64,000 nucleotides of DNA from SB21 sp964415295 (GTDB lineage Bacteria > CLD3 > SB21), in contig CAYPYN010000004.1 in NCBI GenBank assembly GCA_964415295.1, forward strand, positions 1-64,000, written 5' to 3'. Below the pieces are notes generated by a model, which had not been told where the DNA came from, ran no database searches, and was given only the letters and a program-made list of their open reading frames with translations. The translations under genes were made by a program, and so were the position numbers. This document shows, piece by piece, positions 8,750-19,075 of this stretch; the first letter of the stretch is position 1, and the number at the start of each line of letters is the position of its first letter.

Positions 8750-9610
8750 CTATTTATATTTTTCAACTGAGAAAACCGATTGCAGGTTGCCTTTGAAATC
8801 CACATTCATGTCTCCAATGACAGCTACGCCGACAGCGTCGGTGGTCAGATTGCCATTGATGACTTTACCTTCTGCGATACTAAATACAAAAGACCCCGTC
8901 ATTTGAATCAGAAAGTCCAGTTCGGGAAGTCCTTTCGTTTCTGCCGGACGTCCGCTGCCTGAGATCTCAACGCTTAAGGAGACAGTGGCAAGACTTTCAT
9001 TAACACTTTCGAGAGTGTAAATGCCTCTTATTTCAGGTTTCTTGATGCCGAACGAAGGACCAACAAGACTAAGGAGTTGTTCCGGACTCAGAAAATCGGT
9101 GATTTGCCAAGTATCCCCTGTTTTGATGGCTCGATCCGGCAGCGGTAAAAAGAGCAAGGGGATCAGTGATGATACTTTATGAGATATGACTTGGGTCGAG
9201 TCAGACAATGTTTGTTCAACAGTTCCGGGAAGGACATGACCAAACCGATCGAATGACAGTCTTATCTCATCCCCTCGAAAGAGGCTACCCAGTTTATAAG
9301 TAAAATTCTTCCCATTTTCTGAAAATCGAGTGAGCTCAATACGCATCTTCATATCATAGGCCTCTTCGTCGCCGCCTTCGATTTCCTGATAGACGTCAAA
9401 GGCCGTTTCAGAGGTAAACGTGCTGGCGTATTTTCCTGACACGGTTGTAAAACTATTGTAGGAACTAGTGGAAACCCGGTATTTATCCCCTTCCTTGTAT
9501 TTGTATGCCAGTACATATAGCTTGCTTTTTTGAGGATACAGACTGGAAGGACAGACGCCAAAAGCCCAAAAAGCCAATAACAAGAAGATTAATCTCTTCA
9601 TATGACACAT
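8750..9610 (-). CDS. Secreted protein of unknown function inside the lol operon (DUF6263-like)
   Basis: The 286-aa product has a signal peptide (hydrophobic residues 6-20, cleavage near SLYPQ) and a beta-rich mature part without cysteines or catalytic motifs. The pattern YKYKEGDKYRVSTSSYNSF, followed by paired strands and a central IKTGDTWQITDFL, recalls the DUF6263 group of exported proteins; I offer this as a resemblance only. The start at 9610 is chosen because AAAGGA lies 7 bases upstream; a second ATG at 9601 is possible. It sits between a LolC/E permease gene and lolD, with gaps of 20 and 3 bases. It may therefore be a periplasmic partner of lipoprotein export or simply co-transcribed. 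Confidence 0.8.
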   Translation of the reverse strand: MCHMKRLIFLLLAFWAFGVCPSSLYPQKSKLYVLAYKYKEGDKYRVSTSSYNSFTTVSGKYASTFTSETAFDVYQEIEGGDEEAYDMKMRIELTRFSENGKNFTYKLGSLFRGDEIRLSFDRFGHVLPGTVEQTLSDSTQVISHKVSSLIPLLFLPLPDRAIKTGDTWQITDFLSPEQLLSLVGPSFGIKKPEIRGIYTLESVNESLATVSLSVEISGSGRPAETKGLPELDFLIQMTGSFVFSIAEGKVINGNLTTDAVGVAVIGDMNVDFKGNLQSVFSVEKYK

Positions 9611-9630
9611 AGGGATATCCTTTTATGATT

Positions 9631-10857
9631 TCATGAGCGCAAAGCCTCTACCGGCGCCAAATGAGCAGCCTTGCGGGCCGGATAAACGGTGGAAAAAAGA
9701 CACAAGCAAAACGCAACTACAACAATCGCAAAAAAATCGAACCACTGAAGTTCCACTGGTAAGGATTCAAGAAAGAAGATATCCTGAGGCATTTTGATCA
9801 CTTCGTACCGCATCTGAATAAAACACATCCCGTAACCGATCACGCATCCCGCCAAAATGCCTATGATGCCGGTTATGAGCCCCTGCTGCATAAATATACC
9901 CGATACGGTTCTTGCACTGGCGCCGATCGATTTCAAAATTCCTATTTCAGGCGTTTTCTGCATGACGATCATTATGAGGGTGCTTACGATATTAAAACCA
10001 GCCACAATTATGATCAGACTGAGAATGACCAATGATCCCCATTTTTCGATCTTCATAGCGCTGTAGAGATCGCGGTGCTGTTCGTACCATGTCTCAACCA
10101 CGTATCCATCTCCCAACAGCGCCACTAACCTTTCGCGTGCCTCAAATGACTGATCGATGGTCTCAACACGTACGTCAATACCGCTGATACTCCCTTCCAT
10201 TTCAAAGAGGTCCTGGGCATCCTTGAGCGAAATAAAGACGTACGCATTGTCATACTCATACATGTCGGTCTTAAAAATTCCAGAAGCGCTGAATCTCTTG
10301 GCATTGGGCATACTGAAAGGGCCCGTGACGCCGGCCGGGCTAATGATCGTCAGGGTGTCCCGCGCATTGACATCAAGCTGCAGAGAAAGGCTGTAGCCGA
10401 CTGTAATGCCGGCAAATGCGCTGTCCTGAACCGAAAAGTCGATCCGGCCGTGCACAAGGTTTTTTTCCAATGATGTTACCGTAACAATGGAAGACTCATC
10501 AGTGCCTTTTACGAAAGTCACATGATTACCGGACGCACTCGTAATCATTGCCTTTTCGAGAACATACGGTGAAACCCCTTTAATAAATTCCTGCCCGCGC
10601 AGTTTCTCAAGCAGCGGCTGCCAATCAGTAATTCCTTCTTCGTGAGGTCTCTTGATTTTTAAGTGGGAATCGAATCCGACAAAGCGTGTTTTGATTTCCC
10701 TTTCAAAGCCATTGAGAATGGACAACACCAGCACGATAGCCATCACACCGATCGTGACACCGACAACTGAAATTCCGCCGATCATCGTCACGTAAAGATT
10801 GTCTTTCCTAGGCCGAAGATAACGCAGGGCTATGAAGCGTTCGAGTTTCAAATCCAT
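9631..10857 (-). CDS. LolC/LolE-family lipoprotein-release permease (second copy)
   Basis: This 408-aa protein has the LolC/E layout: one N-terminal helix (about 24-47) in GISVVGVTIGVMAIVLVLSI, a periplasmic domain of about 220 residues, and a three-helix FtsX bundle (about 275-400) with the coupling motif MQKTPEIGILKSIGASARTV. The start MDLKLERFIALRYLRPRKD is typical for this family. It lies 6 bases after the other permease gene, and the two are similar but clearly diverged. Together they would form a LolCE-like heterodimer working with the LolD-type ATPase. I do not assign C or E individually. Confidence 0.93.
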   Translation of the reverse strand: MDLKLERFIALRYLRPRKDNLYVTMIGGISVVGVTIGVMAIVLVLSILNGFEREIKTRFVGFDSHLKIKRPHEEGITDWQPLLEKLRGQEFIKGVSPYVLEKAMITSASGNHVTFVKGTDESSIVTVTSLEKNLVHGRIDFSVQDSAFAGITVGYSLSLQLDVNARDTLTIISPAGVTGPFSMPNAKRFSASGIFKTDMYEYDNAYVFISLKDAQDLFEMEGSISGIDVRVETIDQSFEARERLVALLGDGYVVETWYEQHRDLYSAMKIEKWGSLVILSLIIIVAGFNIVSTLIMIVMQKTPEIGILKSIGASARTVSGIFMQQGLITGIIGILAGCVIGYGMCFIQMRYEVIKMPQDIFFLESLPVELQWFDFFAIVVVAFCLCLFSTVYPARKAAHLAPVEALRS

Positions 10858-10863
10858 ATCCTT

Positions 10864-12105
10864 TTATTCATACCTGATGGCATTTACGGCATCCAGACGG
10901 GCCGCCTTATACGACGGGAACAGAGTCGCGGAGACACAAAGTATCACGGCAAATCCGGAAATCACCGCAAAATGATACCATCTCAATTCGATCGGAACCG
11001 TGTCCATGAAATACACATCGGAATTCAGCGAAATAATCTTGAATTTCATTTGCAGCCAACAGAGCACCAACGCAAGAACATTGCCGATGCCGGCACCGAT
11101 AAGTCCTATCAGCACCCCTTCCATAACAAATATGTCCCTGATGCGTTTTTGTGCGGCTCCCATCGATTTGAGAATGCCAATGTCTTTTGTTTTCTCAATC
11201 ACGATCATAAATAATGTTCCGATAATATTGAATGCGGCCACCATGATGATGAGCGTAAAGATGATCATCATGATAAAATTGTTTGTTTCAAGCCATCCGA
11301 AAAGATTGCGGTGTATGTCCTGCCAGGTCCGTACGTAATACGGGTATCCAAGGAGCCTTCCAAGTTCCTTCGCCACGTCCGGAGCGGCAAAAAGATCGCG
11401 CAAACGCATTTCCACTCCCGTCACCGCTTGCCCGAAGTCGAACAGCTTCTGAGCCTCAGCAAGATCCATATAAACCAGCACATTATCGTACTCGCTCAGA
11501 CCGCTCCGATAAATGCCGGTGACCAGGAATTGACCAACTTTGGGCTGTTTGATAAACGCCAGAGTATTCTGCAAGCTGAAGATGGTGATTTTGTCTCCGA
11601 CGGAAACGAAAAGCTTATCCGCCAGCTTTTTTCCGATCAAAACCCCTGGCAAGGTTGTTCGATCTTTTCTTCTGAGATCAATTTTTAGGTCATTCCTGTA
11701 ATCGATCACATCTTTCCGGATATCCAGAGCACGGTCAACGAGATCCTGGTCTATACCTTTGATGATGACGCCATCCGTGGTCCTTTTCGAACGTATCATG
11801 GCCTCTTTTTCAATATACGGTGAAAATCCCGTGATCTCAGGCAGAATACTGATTTTAGATGCCAATTCCGGAAAATCGCTGATGGGAGGCGTTCCTTCAA
11901 ACGTCTTTACGCGGATGTGGGAATCGAAAGTGATGAACTTGGCCCGCAATTCCCTCTCAAAACCCGATATGATGGCCAAAGTCACGATCAGAGCCGCAGT
12001 CCCCAGCGCTACACCGGCGATGGAAATGTAGGCAATGACAGAAATAAAACCCGTCTTACGTTTGGCCCAAAGAAACTTCTTTGCTATAAAAAAAGGATAA
12101 TACAT
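10864..12105 (-). CDS. LolC/LolE-family lipoprotein-release permease (first copy)
   Basis: The 413-aa protein starts MYYPFFIAKKFLWAKRKTG, a typical LolC/E N-terminus. It has a first helix about residues 19-45, a periplasmic domain, and three C-terminal helices with the FtsX motif IEKTKDIGILKSMGAAQKRI. It is paired with the following gene (6-base gap), as in organisms with separate LolC and LolE. Its function is extraction of outer-membrane-destined lipoproteins to a periplasmic carrier; no lolA or lolB is in the window. Only 9 bases separate it from the coiled-coil gene upstream. Confidence 0.93.
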   Translation of the reverse strand: MYYPFFIAKKFLWAKRKTGFISVIAYISIAGVALGTAALIVTLAIISGFERELRAKFITFDSHIRVKTFEGTPPISDFPELASKISILPEITGFSPYIEKEAMIRSKRTTDGVIIKGIDQDLVDRALDIRKDVIDYRNDLKIDLRRKDRTTLPGVLIGKKLADKLFVSVGDKITIFSLQNTLAFIKQPKVGQFLVTGIYRSGLSEYDNVLVYMDLAEAQKLFDFGQAVTGVEMRLRDLFAAPDVAKELGRLLGYPYYVRTWQDIHRNLFGWLETNNFIMMIIFTLIIMVAAFNIIGTLFMIVIEKTKDIGILKSMGAAQKRIRDIFVMEGVLIGLIGAGIGNVLALVLCWLQMKFKIISLNSDVYFMDTVPIELRWYHFAVISGFAVILCVSATLFPSYKAARLDAVNAIRYE

Positions 12106-12114
12106 ACCGAAGAG

Positions 12115-12924
12115 TTATGAAATGAGCCCGCTTTCCTTTAACCATGCCGGTAATTCGGTCTCCAGGTAACGGTCAATTGAGCGCCGGAGCTCTTTGTGAT
12201 ACGACGCATTGTACGGAACTGACTGCAACTGACGCTTCAAATCCTCCATGGCCGACACTTCACGCTTGGCAAAAGTCTGCTTGGATAGTTGGCCTTTGAT
12301 CCGCTCGATCTCCTCCTGTAAGGATCGGCTTTCGTGCTCGGCCTTTTTCGCCTCTGCCATCATGATCTCAAGCACGGCGATCTGTTTCAATACCGGTTCA
12401 AGCTTTTGTATCTGCTCCTCGATGACGAGATATTCTCCTCTCAGCGACTGGATTTCGGACCGCTTCTCATCGGCCAACGCATTCAATTCATCACGACTTG
12501 ACGGATCCTGCGCCAGCGTACGGATCTCAAACTCGATCCTTTCCAAAAGAGCTTTTTCGAATAATCCCTTTTCCGTGATCTGCCTGAGTTGGCTTTCAAG
12601 GTTTTTTAATTTATGATATTGCCGAGTGAATTCCTTGAGTTCTTTCTCATGATCGCCCAACGCCGCCGCTTTGAGCCGTTTTTCATGCCACTGCAGATTG
12701 AGAGAATTCAAGTTGCCTTTCTCCTCAGCTTCCAGTTTCAATACGGCCCATTCCAATTGACGTATACCTTCCTGAAGCTCTTCGATCTGTTGTCGTTTTG
12801 CTTCCAGTTCCTTATCCTCTTTTAACCAATGAAGGAAGCGTGTAAAATGATGCAGGGTTTCATTTTCGTCGGGCGTGCCGACCATGGTGATCTTGGATGC
12901 GGGCTTTCCTGAGGGTTTGGCCAT
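12115..12924 (-). CDS. Coiled-coil protein of unknown function at the head of the lol operon
   Basis: From the ATG at 12924 the product is 269 aa, almost entirely heptad-rich alpha-helix (about residues 25-235, rich in Glu, Lys, Leu and Gln). A short N-terminus is rich in Gly, Pro and Ser. The frame stays open to an ATG at 13017, but the extra 31 residues are low-quality coding sequence in the divergent spacer, so the downstream start (MAKPSGK) is preferred; no strong Shine-Dalgarno supports either. There is no signal peptide or membrane helix, so it is probably cytoplasmic. It could be a scaffold, but nothing beyond the helix pattern can be read. Confidence 0.7.
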   Translation of the reverse strand: MAKPSGKPASKITMVGTPDENETLHHFTRFLHWLKEDKELEAKRQQIEELQEGIRQLEWAVLKLEAEEKGNLNSLNLQWHEKRLKAAALGDHEKELKEFTRQYHKLKNLESQLRQITEKGLFEKALLERIEFEIRTLAQDPSSRDELNALADEKRSEIQSLRGEYLVIEEQIQKLEPVLKQIAVLEIMMAEAKKAEHESRSLQEEIERIKGQLSKQTFAKREVSAMEDLKRQLQSVPYNASYHKELRRSIDRYLETELPAWLKESGLIS

Positions 12925-13086
12925 GTTTAATTTAAGATCTGGAATACTTATGAAACATAATCGTGAATTTTTGGCTAATATGCCACAACAAAAAAGCGCA
13001 CGGCGCGAGGTCCTCATAGTTTTTTATGTGATTTGATATGAAACTTTTTTATATATACTCTTAACATCCAATCAAGCGATTCTCTC

Positions 13087-16000
13087 ATGCCTTTTGTTGT
13101 ATACAGTTCATCGGCCGGATCCGGAAAGACTTTTACTCTGGTCAAAGAATATTTGAAGCTTGTGTTATCGCGCGAGGACCGGTATCGCCGAATCCTGGCG
13201 GTCACCTTTACGAATAAGGCCGCCGAAGAAATGAAGAATCGTATTCTGGAGGCTCTGGCAGGCATTGCCGCCAATGAGAAGGAATCGGACAAACTGCTTA
13301 CCCAGATCATCGATGAGACCGGAATTCCCCGCGAACAGCTGATCCGTTCCGCCGACAAGGTTTTGAATTTCATACTGCACGATTATGCTGATTTTGCGGT
13401 TGGCACGATCGACAGTTTTGTTCACAATATCATCAGAACTTTTGCACGCGATCTTCGGTTATCCTGGAATTTTGACGTAGAAACGGACGAAGATCGTATC
13501 ATGTCCGAAACCGTGGACGCCCTTATGCAGTCCGTCGGTATCGATGAGGAACTGACGCAGACTTTGGCGGCGTTTGCGGAGGATACGATCGAAGATGAAA
13601 AAAACTGGAATATCGACTTTCCGATCAAGTCGCTGGCCGGCAAAGTCCTTAAAGACAATTCTTCCCTTCCTCTGTCGAGTTTAGCCAGCCTTACGCTGGA
13701 AGATTTCACCAAGATACGTAGAGTCTTGGTTGATTTTGTTCGGCAGTTTGAAAACCGCATTAATGCCTCAGCTCGGGAAGCCCTCCTTATCATTGAATCG
13801 AACCATATTGATGTGACGTCATTCTACCACGGCAAAAGCGGTCTCCCCGGCTATTTAAACCATCTATCGGGAAAATTTCAACCTGAACGTCTAACTCCTA
13901 ATACGTACGTGAAGGAAACCATTGAGAACGGCAAATGGTATGCATCTAAGACCGCCCGAAGCGAACAAAATAAAATCGACTCAGTAAAAAAGAAATTGGA
14001 AACAGTCTATTGGTCGATTCAGGGTGCGGTCAACGAGCATCTTAGTAATTACATTCTTTCAACGCTGATCATTCAGCGGCTTTATGCTTTGAGCCTTCTC
14101 AATCGTATTCATGCATTGATGCGTCAAAGAAATCTCGAAGCCAACCGATTGCTCATATCCGAATTTAACAAACGTGTCCACGAAGTGGTGGCCTCGGAAC
14201 CTATCCCCTTTATTTTCGAAAGGCTCGGAGAAAAATATGAACATTATTTGATCGATGAATTTCAAGATACTTCCGAACTACAATGGTCCAACCTTCTTCC
14301 ACTGGTTGAGAATTCTCTGGCCTCTGATCATTTCAACATGGTTGTAGGTGACGGAAAACAGGCTATTTACCGTTTTCGAAACGGTGACGTGGAACAATTC
14401 AATGCTTTACCATCCATCAAAGGCTCTGAGTCGGATCCTATACTTGCCGAGAGAGAAAGATCGCTCAAAAGGGGTTTTGAACTTAAGCGTCTGGATACCA
14501 ATTACCGAAGCGCGCCGGAGATCGTGACATTCAATAATGATTTTTACTCTTATTTCTCAGCGGATCCAGCCTTTGAATTCAGGTCGATCTATCGCGATCA
14601 GAAGCAAAAACATCGGGCCGACTTGAATGGCGGTTATGTGCGGATTGAATTTTTGGATCTAAAAAACTCTCCCGAGCCTGATCAGCTCTTGTTTGACCAT
14701 ACGGTCGAACTTATCGCATCGCTCCTGAGTAAGGGTCATGCCTACAAGGATATTGCCCTCCTTACAAGAGCCAATGCCGATGCCAGCCGGATCGCTGAAC
14801 ACCTGATTCAAAGAAACATTCCTGTAATTTCCGCCGAGTCTATTTTGTTGAATCATTCCCCTGAAGTGCGTTTCATTCTTGCGGTCCTACGTTTTATAGT
14901 AGAACCCGATGATGCGATAGCGCGTGCCGAAATGCTTTGTTATCTCTGTCAGAAAAATCAAGTTACTGACCAGTCTTTGCACTATTTTTTCCAGTCTTCC
15001 AGGGAATTGGGTCGCTTCTTCGATACGATATCCGGTTTGGGATACAAAATAAATTTCAAAGAGCTGTCATACCTATCCCTTTACGAGATCGCCGAAAATC
15101 TTATCGTCGCCTTCAATTTAAATAAAACTACAAACCTTCTTCTCAGCCATTTTTTGGACGCCTTGCTGTCTTTTTCCATTAAGGAAGGAAATTCACCGGA
15201 AGAATTTCTGAAATGGTGGGATGAACATAAAGAAAAGCTCTCGGCTTCCCTTCCGGAAGGTATCGATGCGGTTCAAGTCCTGACAATTCATAAAGCGAAG
15301 GGACTGGAGTTCCCTGTCGTTATTTTACCAAAAGCGACATGGAGCACCGACGAAAGTGAAGACGACATGTGGATATCGCCCGAATTGCCATTCGCACCCG
15401 CCTTATCATTCGCTTTGATTTCATTCAAGAAAGATCTGCGGCAAACCAGTTTGTCCAAATTGTATGAGAACGAAAAGGCCAAGACCTTCCTCGATCATTT
15501 GAATTTATTGTACGTGGCCACAACGAGAGCCAAGGAAAAACTTTACGTGATCTGTGAAGAAATGGATAAAATGCCGGCCGGACTAACAAAGATCCATCAT
15601 TTATTTTTGCGTTATTTGAACAGTCTGACCATCTGGGAACCGGGTAAGACCGTTTACGGGTTTGGCGAAGAACGAAGTCCGACCGGTCATGGCATGGTCG
15701 AAAAAGGAAATGTGTACTCCATCCGATCGCTTCCAACGCACAGCTGGCGTGACAAACTCGTGATCAGAAAAACCCGTACGATATCCGACAATGAACGGAC
15801 ACAAGCAGAAAGGGGCCGCATGCTCCATGCCGCGTTGGCCCGCATTCGCTCTATCGATGATATACGTCCGGCTGTGGAGTACCTCTGCCGTATCGGATCT
15901 GTCGAACGAGAAAAAAGTCAGGAACTTGTGGATGAACTGAACGATATTTTGCACCAACCTCATATTCGTCCTTTCTTTGAAAAAGGATTGAATGTCCGGA

Positions 16001-16224
16001 CCGAGGCCGAGATGAAGACGCGCGAAGGCGCTTTTTTGAGGGCCGACCGTATTATCCTCAATGGGCAAGCCGTTACGGTCATCGATTATAAGACCGGACA
16101 TATTCCTCGTGAGGAACACGTCACCCAATTAAATGGTTATACGGCTTGTATTCGTGATATGGGGTACTCGCAAGTAGAGGCTTTCCTTCTCTATACCGAA
16201 GATAAACGACTGGAGAAGATCTGA
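13087..16224 (+). CDS. addA: AddA-like UvrD/RecB-family helicase-nuclease
   Basis: This 1045-aa protein is a superfamily-1 DNA helicase with a C-terminal nuclease, resembling the AddA subunit of the double-strand-break resection enzyme. Walker A is AGSGKT (residues 10-15), motif Ia TFTNKAAEEM, Walker B IDEFQDT (389-395), followed by VGDGKQAIYRFRNGD, LDTNYRS, and TIHKAKGLEFPVV with LLYVATTRAKEKL. The PD-(D/E)XK nuclease motif VIDYKTGH (Asp1000, Lys1002) lies near the end. Its stop overlaps the addB start by one base (TGATG), so the two are translationally coupled. It starts a group of addA, addB, dgt, DUF2130 and hflX on one strand. Confidence 0.93.
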   Translation: MPFVVYSSSAGSGKTFTLVKEYLKLVLSREDRYRRILAVTFTNKAAEEMKNRILEALAGIAANEKESDKLLTQIIDETGIPREQLIRSADKVLNFILHDYADFAVGTIDSFVHNIIRTFARDLRLSWNFDVETDEDRIMSETVDALMQSVGIDEELTQTLAAFAEDTIEDEKNWNIDFPIKSLAGKVLKDNSSLPLSSLASLTLEDFTKIRRVLVDFVRQFENRINASAREALLIIESNHIDVTSFYHGKSGLPGYLNHLSGKFQPERLTPNTYVKETIENGKWYASKTARSEQNKIDSVKKKLETVYWSIQGAVNEHLSNYILSTLIIQRLYALSLLNRIHALMRQRNLEANRLLISEFNKRVHEVVASEPIPFIFERLGEKYEHYLIDEFQDTSELQWSNLLPLVENSLASDHFNMVVGDGKQAIYRFRNGDVEQFNALPSIKGSESDPILAERERSLKRGFELKRLDTNYRSAPEIVTFNNDFYSYFSADPAFEFRSIYRDQKQKHRADLNGGYVRIEFLDLKNSPEPDQLLFDHTVELIASLLSKGHAYKDIALLTRANADASRIAEHLIQRNIPVISAESILLNHSPEVRFILAVLRFIVEPDDAIARAEMLCYLCQKNQVTDQSLHYFFQSSRELGRFFDTISGLGYKINFKELSYLSLYEIAENLIVAFNLNKTTNLLLSHFLDALLSFSIKEGNSPEEFLKWWDEHKEKLSASLPEGIDAVQVLTIHKAKGLEFPVVILPKATWSTDESEDDMWISPELPFAPALSFALISFKKDLRQTSLSKLYENEKAKTFLDHLNLLYVATTRAKEKLYVICEEMDKMPAGLTKIHHLFLRYLNSLTIWEPGKTVYGFGEERSPTGHGMVEKGNVYSIRSLPTHSWRDKLVIRKTRTISDNERTQAERGRMLHAALARIRSIDDIRPAVEYLCRIGSVEREKSQELVDELNDILHQPHIRPFFEKGLNVRTEAEMKTREGAFLRADRIILNGQAVTVIDYKTGHIPREEHVTQLNGYTACIRDMGYSQVEAFLLYTEDKRLEKI

Positions 16225-19073
16225 TGGAATCGTTCCTGACCGAATTAGCCCGTGACGTTGCGGCTAATCACGGAAAGCATATGACGGACCTCTGCGTCGT
16301 ATTCCAGAATCGGCGGGCGGTTCTGTATTTCAAAAAATGCTTATCCGAAGAAGTTCGCGAACCTTTATGGACACCGGCCGTTCTCACAATAGAGGAATTT
16401 GTACTGGAATTGCACCCGGTAAGAATCATGGAACCGGTGATGCTGCTTTTTGAATTCTATCAAATTTACAGAAAATCCGGAGGAGAAGAGACGTTTGAAC
16501 GGTTTTCGCAATGGGCCGAGGTTCTGCTCAAAGATTTCGACGATATTGATGCATACATGACCCCGGCCGACAAGCTATTCGATCATCTTGACGAAATCAA
16601 AGCTATCGAACAATGGAGCCCGGACGGCGGTTCTCTAACGGACTTTCAGATGCAGTACTTGCATTTCTGGAAATCGCTGAAACTTTGGTATCATCGTCTG
16701 AAAGAACATCTTTCGGAGCGCGGTATGGCGTACAAAGGTATGGCTTTCCGAAGCGCCGCCGAATCTGTGGAGACCTTGATAATCGATAAGCCATGGAAAA
16801 AGGTCCTGTTTGCCGGATTTAATGCCCTCAGTCATTCGGAAGAAAAAATATTCAGAACTCTACTTAAAATGGACAGAGCTCATGTGATTTGGGATATAGA
16901 CAGTTATTATATTGATAATCAACTGCACGAGGCCGGGCACTATATCCGTAGATATTTGAAAGAATGGAGGCTTTCTGATGATAAGTGGATGAAAAGCTTT
17001 TTCACATCCACAAAGAAGCATATCGAGATCATCGGGGTCGCCAAGCAGATCGGCCAGGCCCATACGGCCGGAGACATTGCAGAGCGCATTAAGTCAATAT
17101 CGGGCACTCTGGACCGCACGGCTGTAATTCTGGCCGACGAAAGTCTGCTGTTTCCGATGCTCCATTCCCTACCCGCCTCCGTCGATGCCGTTAATGTAAG
17201 TATGGGATTATCTTTGCGGCACACCCCTCTCTTCAGTCTGATAGAATCGCTTTTCGAACTTCAGAAGAACGCCAAGTCAATGGAGGGCGATGGAAAGACC
17301 GCGTTTTATCATCGTGATGTTGTCTCGGTCTTAGGTCACCCGTTGATCGAGTGGATCGATTCGCGCCGGACAACCAGGCCGTTTAGAAATCTGATCCGCC
17401 GCATTCGCAGACAAAATATACTCCATATCGCTCCGGATGACATCACCGCTTTCATCAAAACAACCGAACCCCTTTATGATAACATATTATTTCACGTTTG
17501 GAAAGATGCGTCCGACGCCATTCATCAAATGACTTTGATTCTGGCTTATCTTCGGCAAGCGTTATCCGGCAACGCCGATTTCAAAAAAGACATTGAATTG
17601 GAGTCCCTCTATACCGTAGAGGCTATTCTGGTTCAACTTGATAGGCTGTTTAAAGTGCATGAGACCGCCTTGGACGTCTTCAGTTTCCAGAAACTGCTGA
17701 CGAATATCTTGTCATCCACCAGAATCCCATTTGCCGGTGAACCGCGCAAAGGGCTACAGATCATGGGGGTATTGGAGACTCGTACGATTGATTTTGAAAA
17801 TGTTATCATATTGTCCGTCAATGAGAGCATCCTCCCGGCCGCCAAGACACAAATGTCCTTGATTCCGCTGGACATCAAAAGGGAATTCAAATTGCCCACT
17901 TACAAGGAACGCGATGCCATATTTGCTTACAATTTCTACCGATCGATACAAAGGGCAGCCAATGTCTATTTGATTTACAATACAGAAACCGACGAATTCG
18001 GCAAAGGTGAACGAAGCCGGTTCATCACACAGTTGCTCAACGAATTGCCAAAGTATAACCCGAATATCAAACCCTCCGATATTCCGGTTCGGTTTTTGTC
18101 GGGCCAATGGTCCTTTGAAGATCGAAAGAAGCCGGCCGCTATAGAAATTCCCAAAGATCGGGAAATTTCCGAACGTCTTGAAAGTCTCCTGGCCGCAGGG
18201 ATCTCCCCTTCGGCTTTCAATACATTCATCCAATGCACGCTTCGTTTCTATTTTCGTTATGCCGTCGGAATTCGAGAGACCGAAGGCGTTGAAGAAGCCA
18301 TTGAAGCCGATACGTTTGGAAATGCCGTCCACGAAACGCTGAGAGAATTGTATCAGCCGCTTCTGGAAAAACCTCTGAACGAGGAAGCGTTGGATCGGAT
18401 GAGACCGAAGATCGAGCCTCTACTACGGCAGGCATTCCTCAAGTTTCTCCCAAGCGCCGATATAGATCATGGTAAGAACCATCTGTTGCTTCGCGTAGGT
18501 ATCAAACTGATAAACCGTTTCCTTCAGACGGAAAAGCAACGTCTAAGGAAATCTCTGGAAGAAAATGCCGGATTAACGGTAATCGGGTTGGAAAAGGAAA
18601 TGCACTATGATCTTAAGTTGCAATTGAACGGAGACGAAAAAATCATTAAGTTAAAAGGCATCATTGACCGTATCGAAAGTTCAAGCGATGGTGTTCGGAT
18701 CGTCGATTATAAGACCGGCAAAGTGACGGACGAAGAACTGGTTGTCGAAACTTGGCCGGATATCGTATCAGATCCGGCCCTGTCAAAAAGTCTTCAAACT
18801 TTGACCTACGCCTATATTTACAAAAAAAATATTGAAAACCGGATGCCAAACATGTCCGCTGTCATCTATCCATTCAAGAAACTATCCGGCGGGCTTATCC
18901 CGGTTACTATCGAAGGATCCACGCAACTGACGGACGCGGTTTTCGACTCATTTGAGGAGCAACTTCGATCCCTGATTGGAAGAATCGTTGATCCCGGTGA
19001 GACCTTTCGCCAGACCGATGATGAGAAGCGCTGCCGAAATTGCGAATTCATAACCTTATGCAGGCGTGATTGA
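16224..19073 (+). CDS. addB: AddB-like PD-(D/E)XK nuclease with Fe-S cluster ligands
   Basis: The 949-aa product resembles AddB. It has a degenerate helicase fold without a usable Walker A, and the nuclease motif RIVDYKTGK (Asp828, Lys830). Four cysteines have the AddB spacing: Cys671 in FIQCTLRFYF, and Cys937, Cys940 and Cys946 in CRNCEFITLC. In AddB these ligate a 4Fe-4S cluster that stabilises the nuclease domain. It should form the AddAB heterodimer with the preceding gene. The start codon follows GGAG. Its stop overlaps an upstream TTG of the dgt frame; the likely dgt ATG lies 2 bases further on. Confidence 0.9.
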   Translation: MESFLTELARDVAANHGKHMTDLCVVFQNRRAVLYFKKCLSEEVREPLWTPAVLTIEEFVLELHPVRIMEPVMLLFEFYQIYRKSGGEETFERFSQWAEVLLKDFDDIDAYMTPADKLFDHLDEIKAIEQWSPDGGSLTDFQMQYLHFWKSLKLWYHRLKEHLSERGMAYKGMAFRSAAESVETLIIDKPWKKVLFAGFNALSHSEEKIFRTLLKMDRAHVIWDIDSYYIDNQLHEAGHYIRRYLKEWRLSDDKWMKSFFTSTKKHIEIIGVAKQIGQAHTAGDIAERIKSISGTLDRTAVILADESLLFPMLHSLPASVDAVNVSMGLSLRHTPLFSLIESLFELQKNAKSMEGDGKTAFYHRDVVSVLGHPLIEWIDSRRTTRPFRNLIRRIRRQNILHIAPDDITAFIKTTEPLYDNILFHVWKDASDAIHQMTLILAYLRQALSGNADFKKDIELESLYTVEAILVQLDRLFKVHETALDVFSFQKLLTNILSSTRIPFAGEPRKGLQIMGVLETRTIDFENVIILSVNESILPAAKTQMSLIPLDIKREFKLPTYKERDAIFAYNFYRSIQRAANVYLIYNTETDEFGKGERSRFITQLLNELPKYNPNIKPSDIPVRFLSGQWSFEDRKKPAAIEIPKDREISERLESLLAAGISPSAFNTFIQCTLRFYFRYAVGIRETEGVEEAIEADTFGNAVHETLRELYQPLLEKPLNEEALDRMRPKIEPLLRQAFLKFLPSADIDHGKNHLLLRVGIKLINRFLQTEKQRLRKSLEENAGLTVIGLEKEMHYDLKLQLNGDEKIIKLKGIIDRIESSSDGVRIVDYKTGKVTDEELVVETWPDIVSDPALSKSLQTLTYAYIYKKNIENRMPNMSAVIYPFKKLSGGLIPVTIEGSTQLTDAVFDSFEEQLRSLIGRIVDPGETFRQTDDEKRCRNCEFITLCRRD

Positions 19074-19075
19074 AC

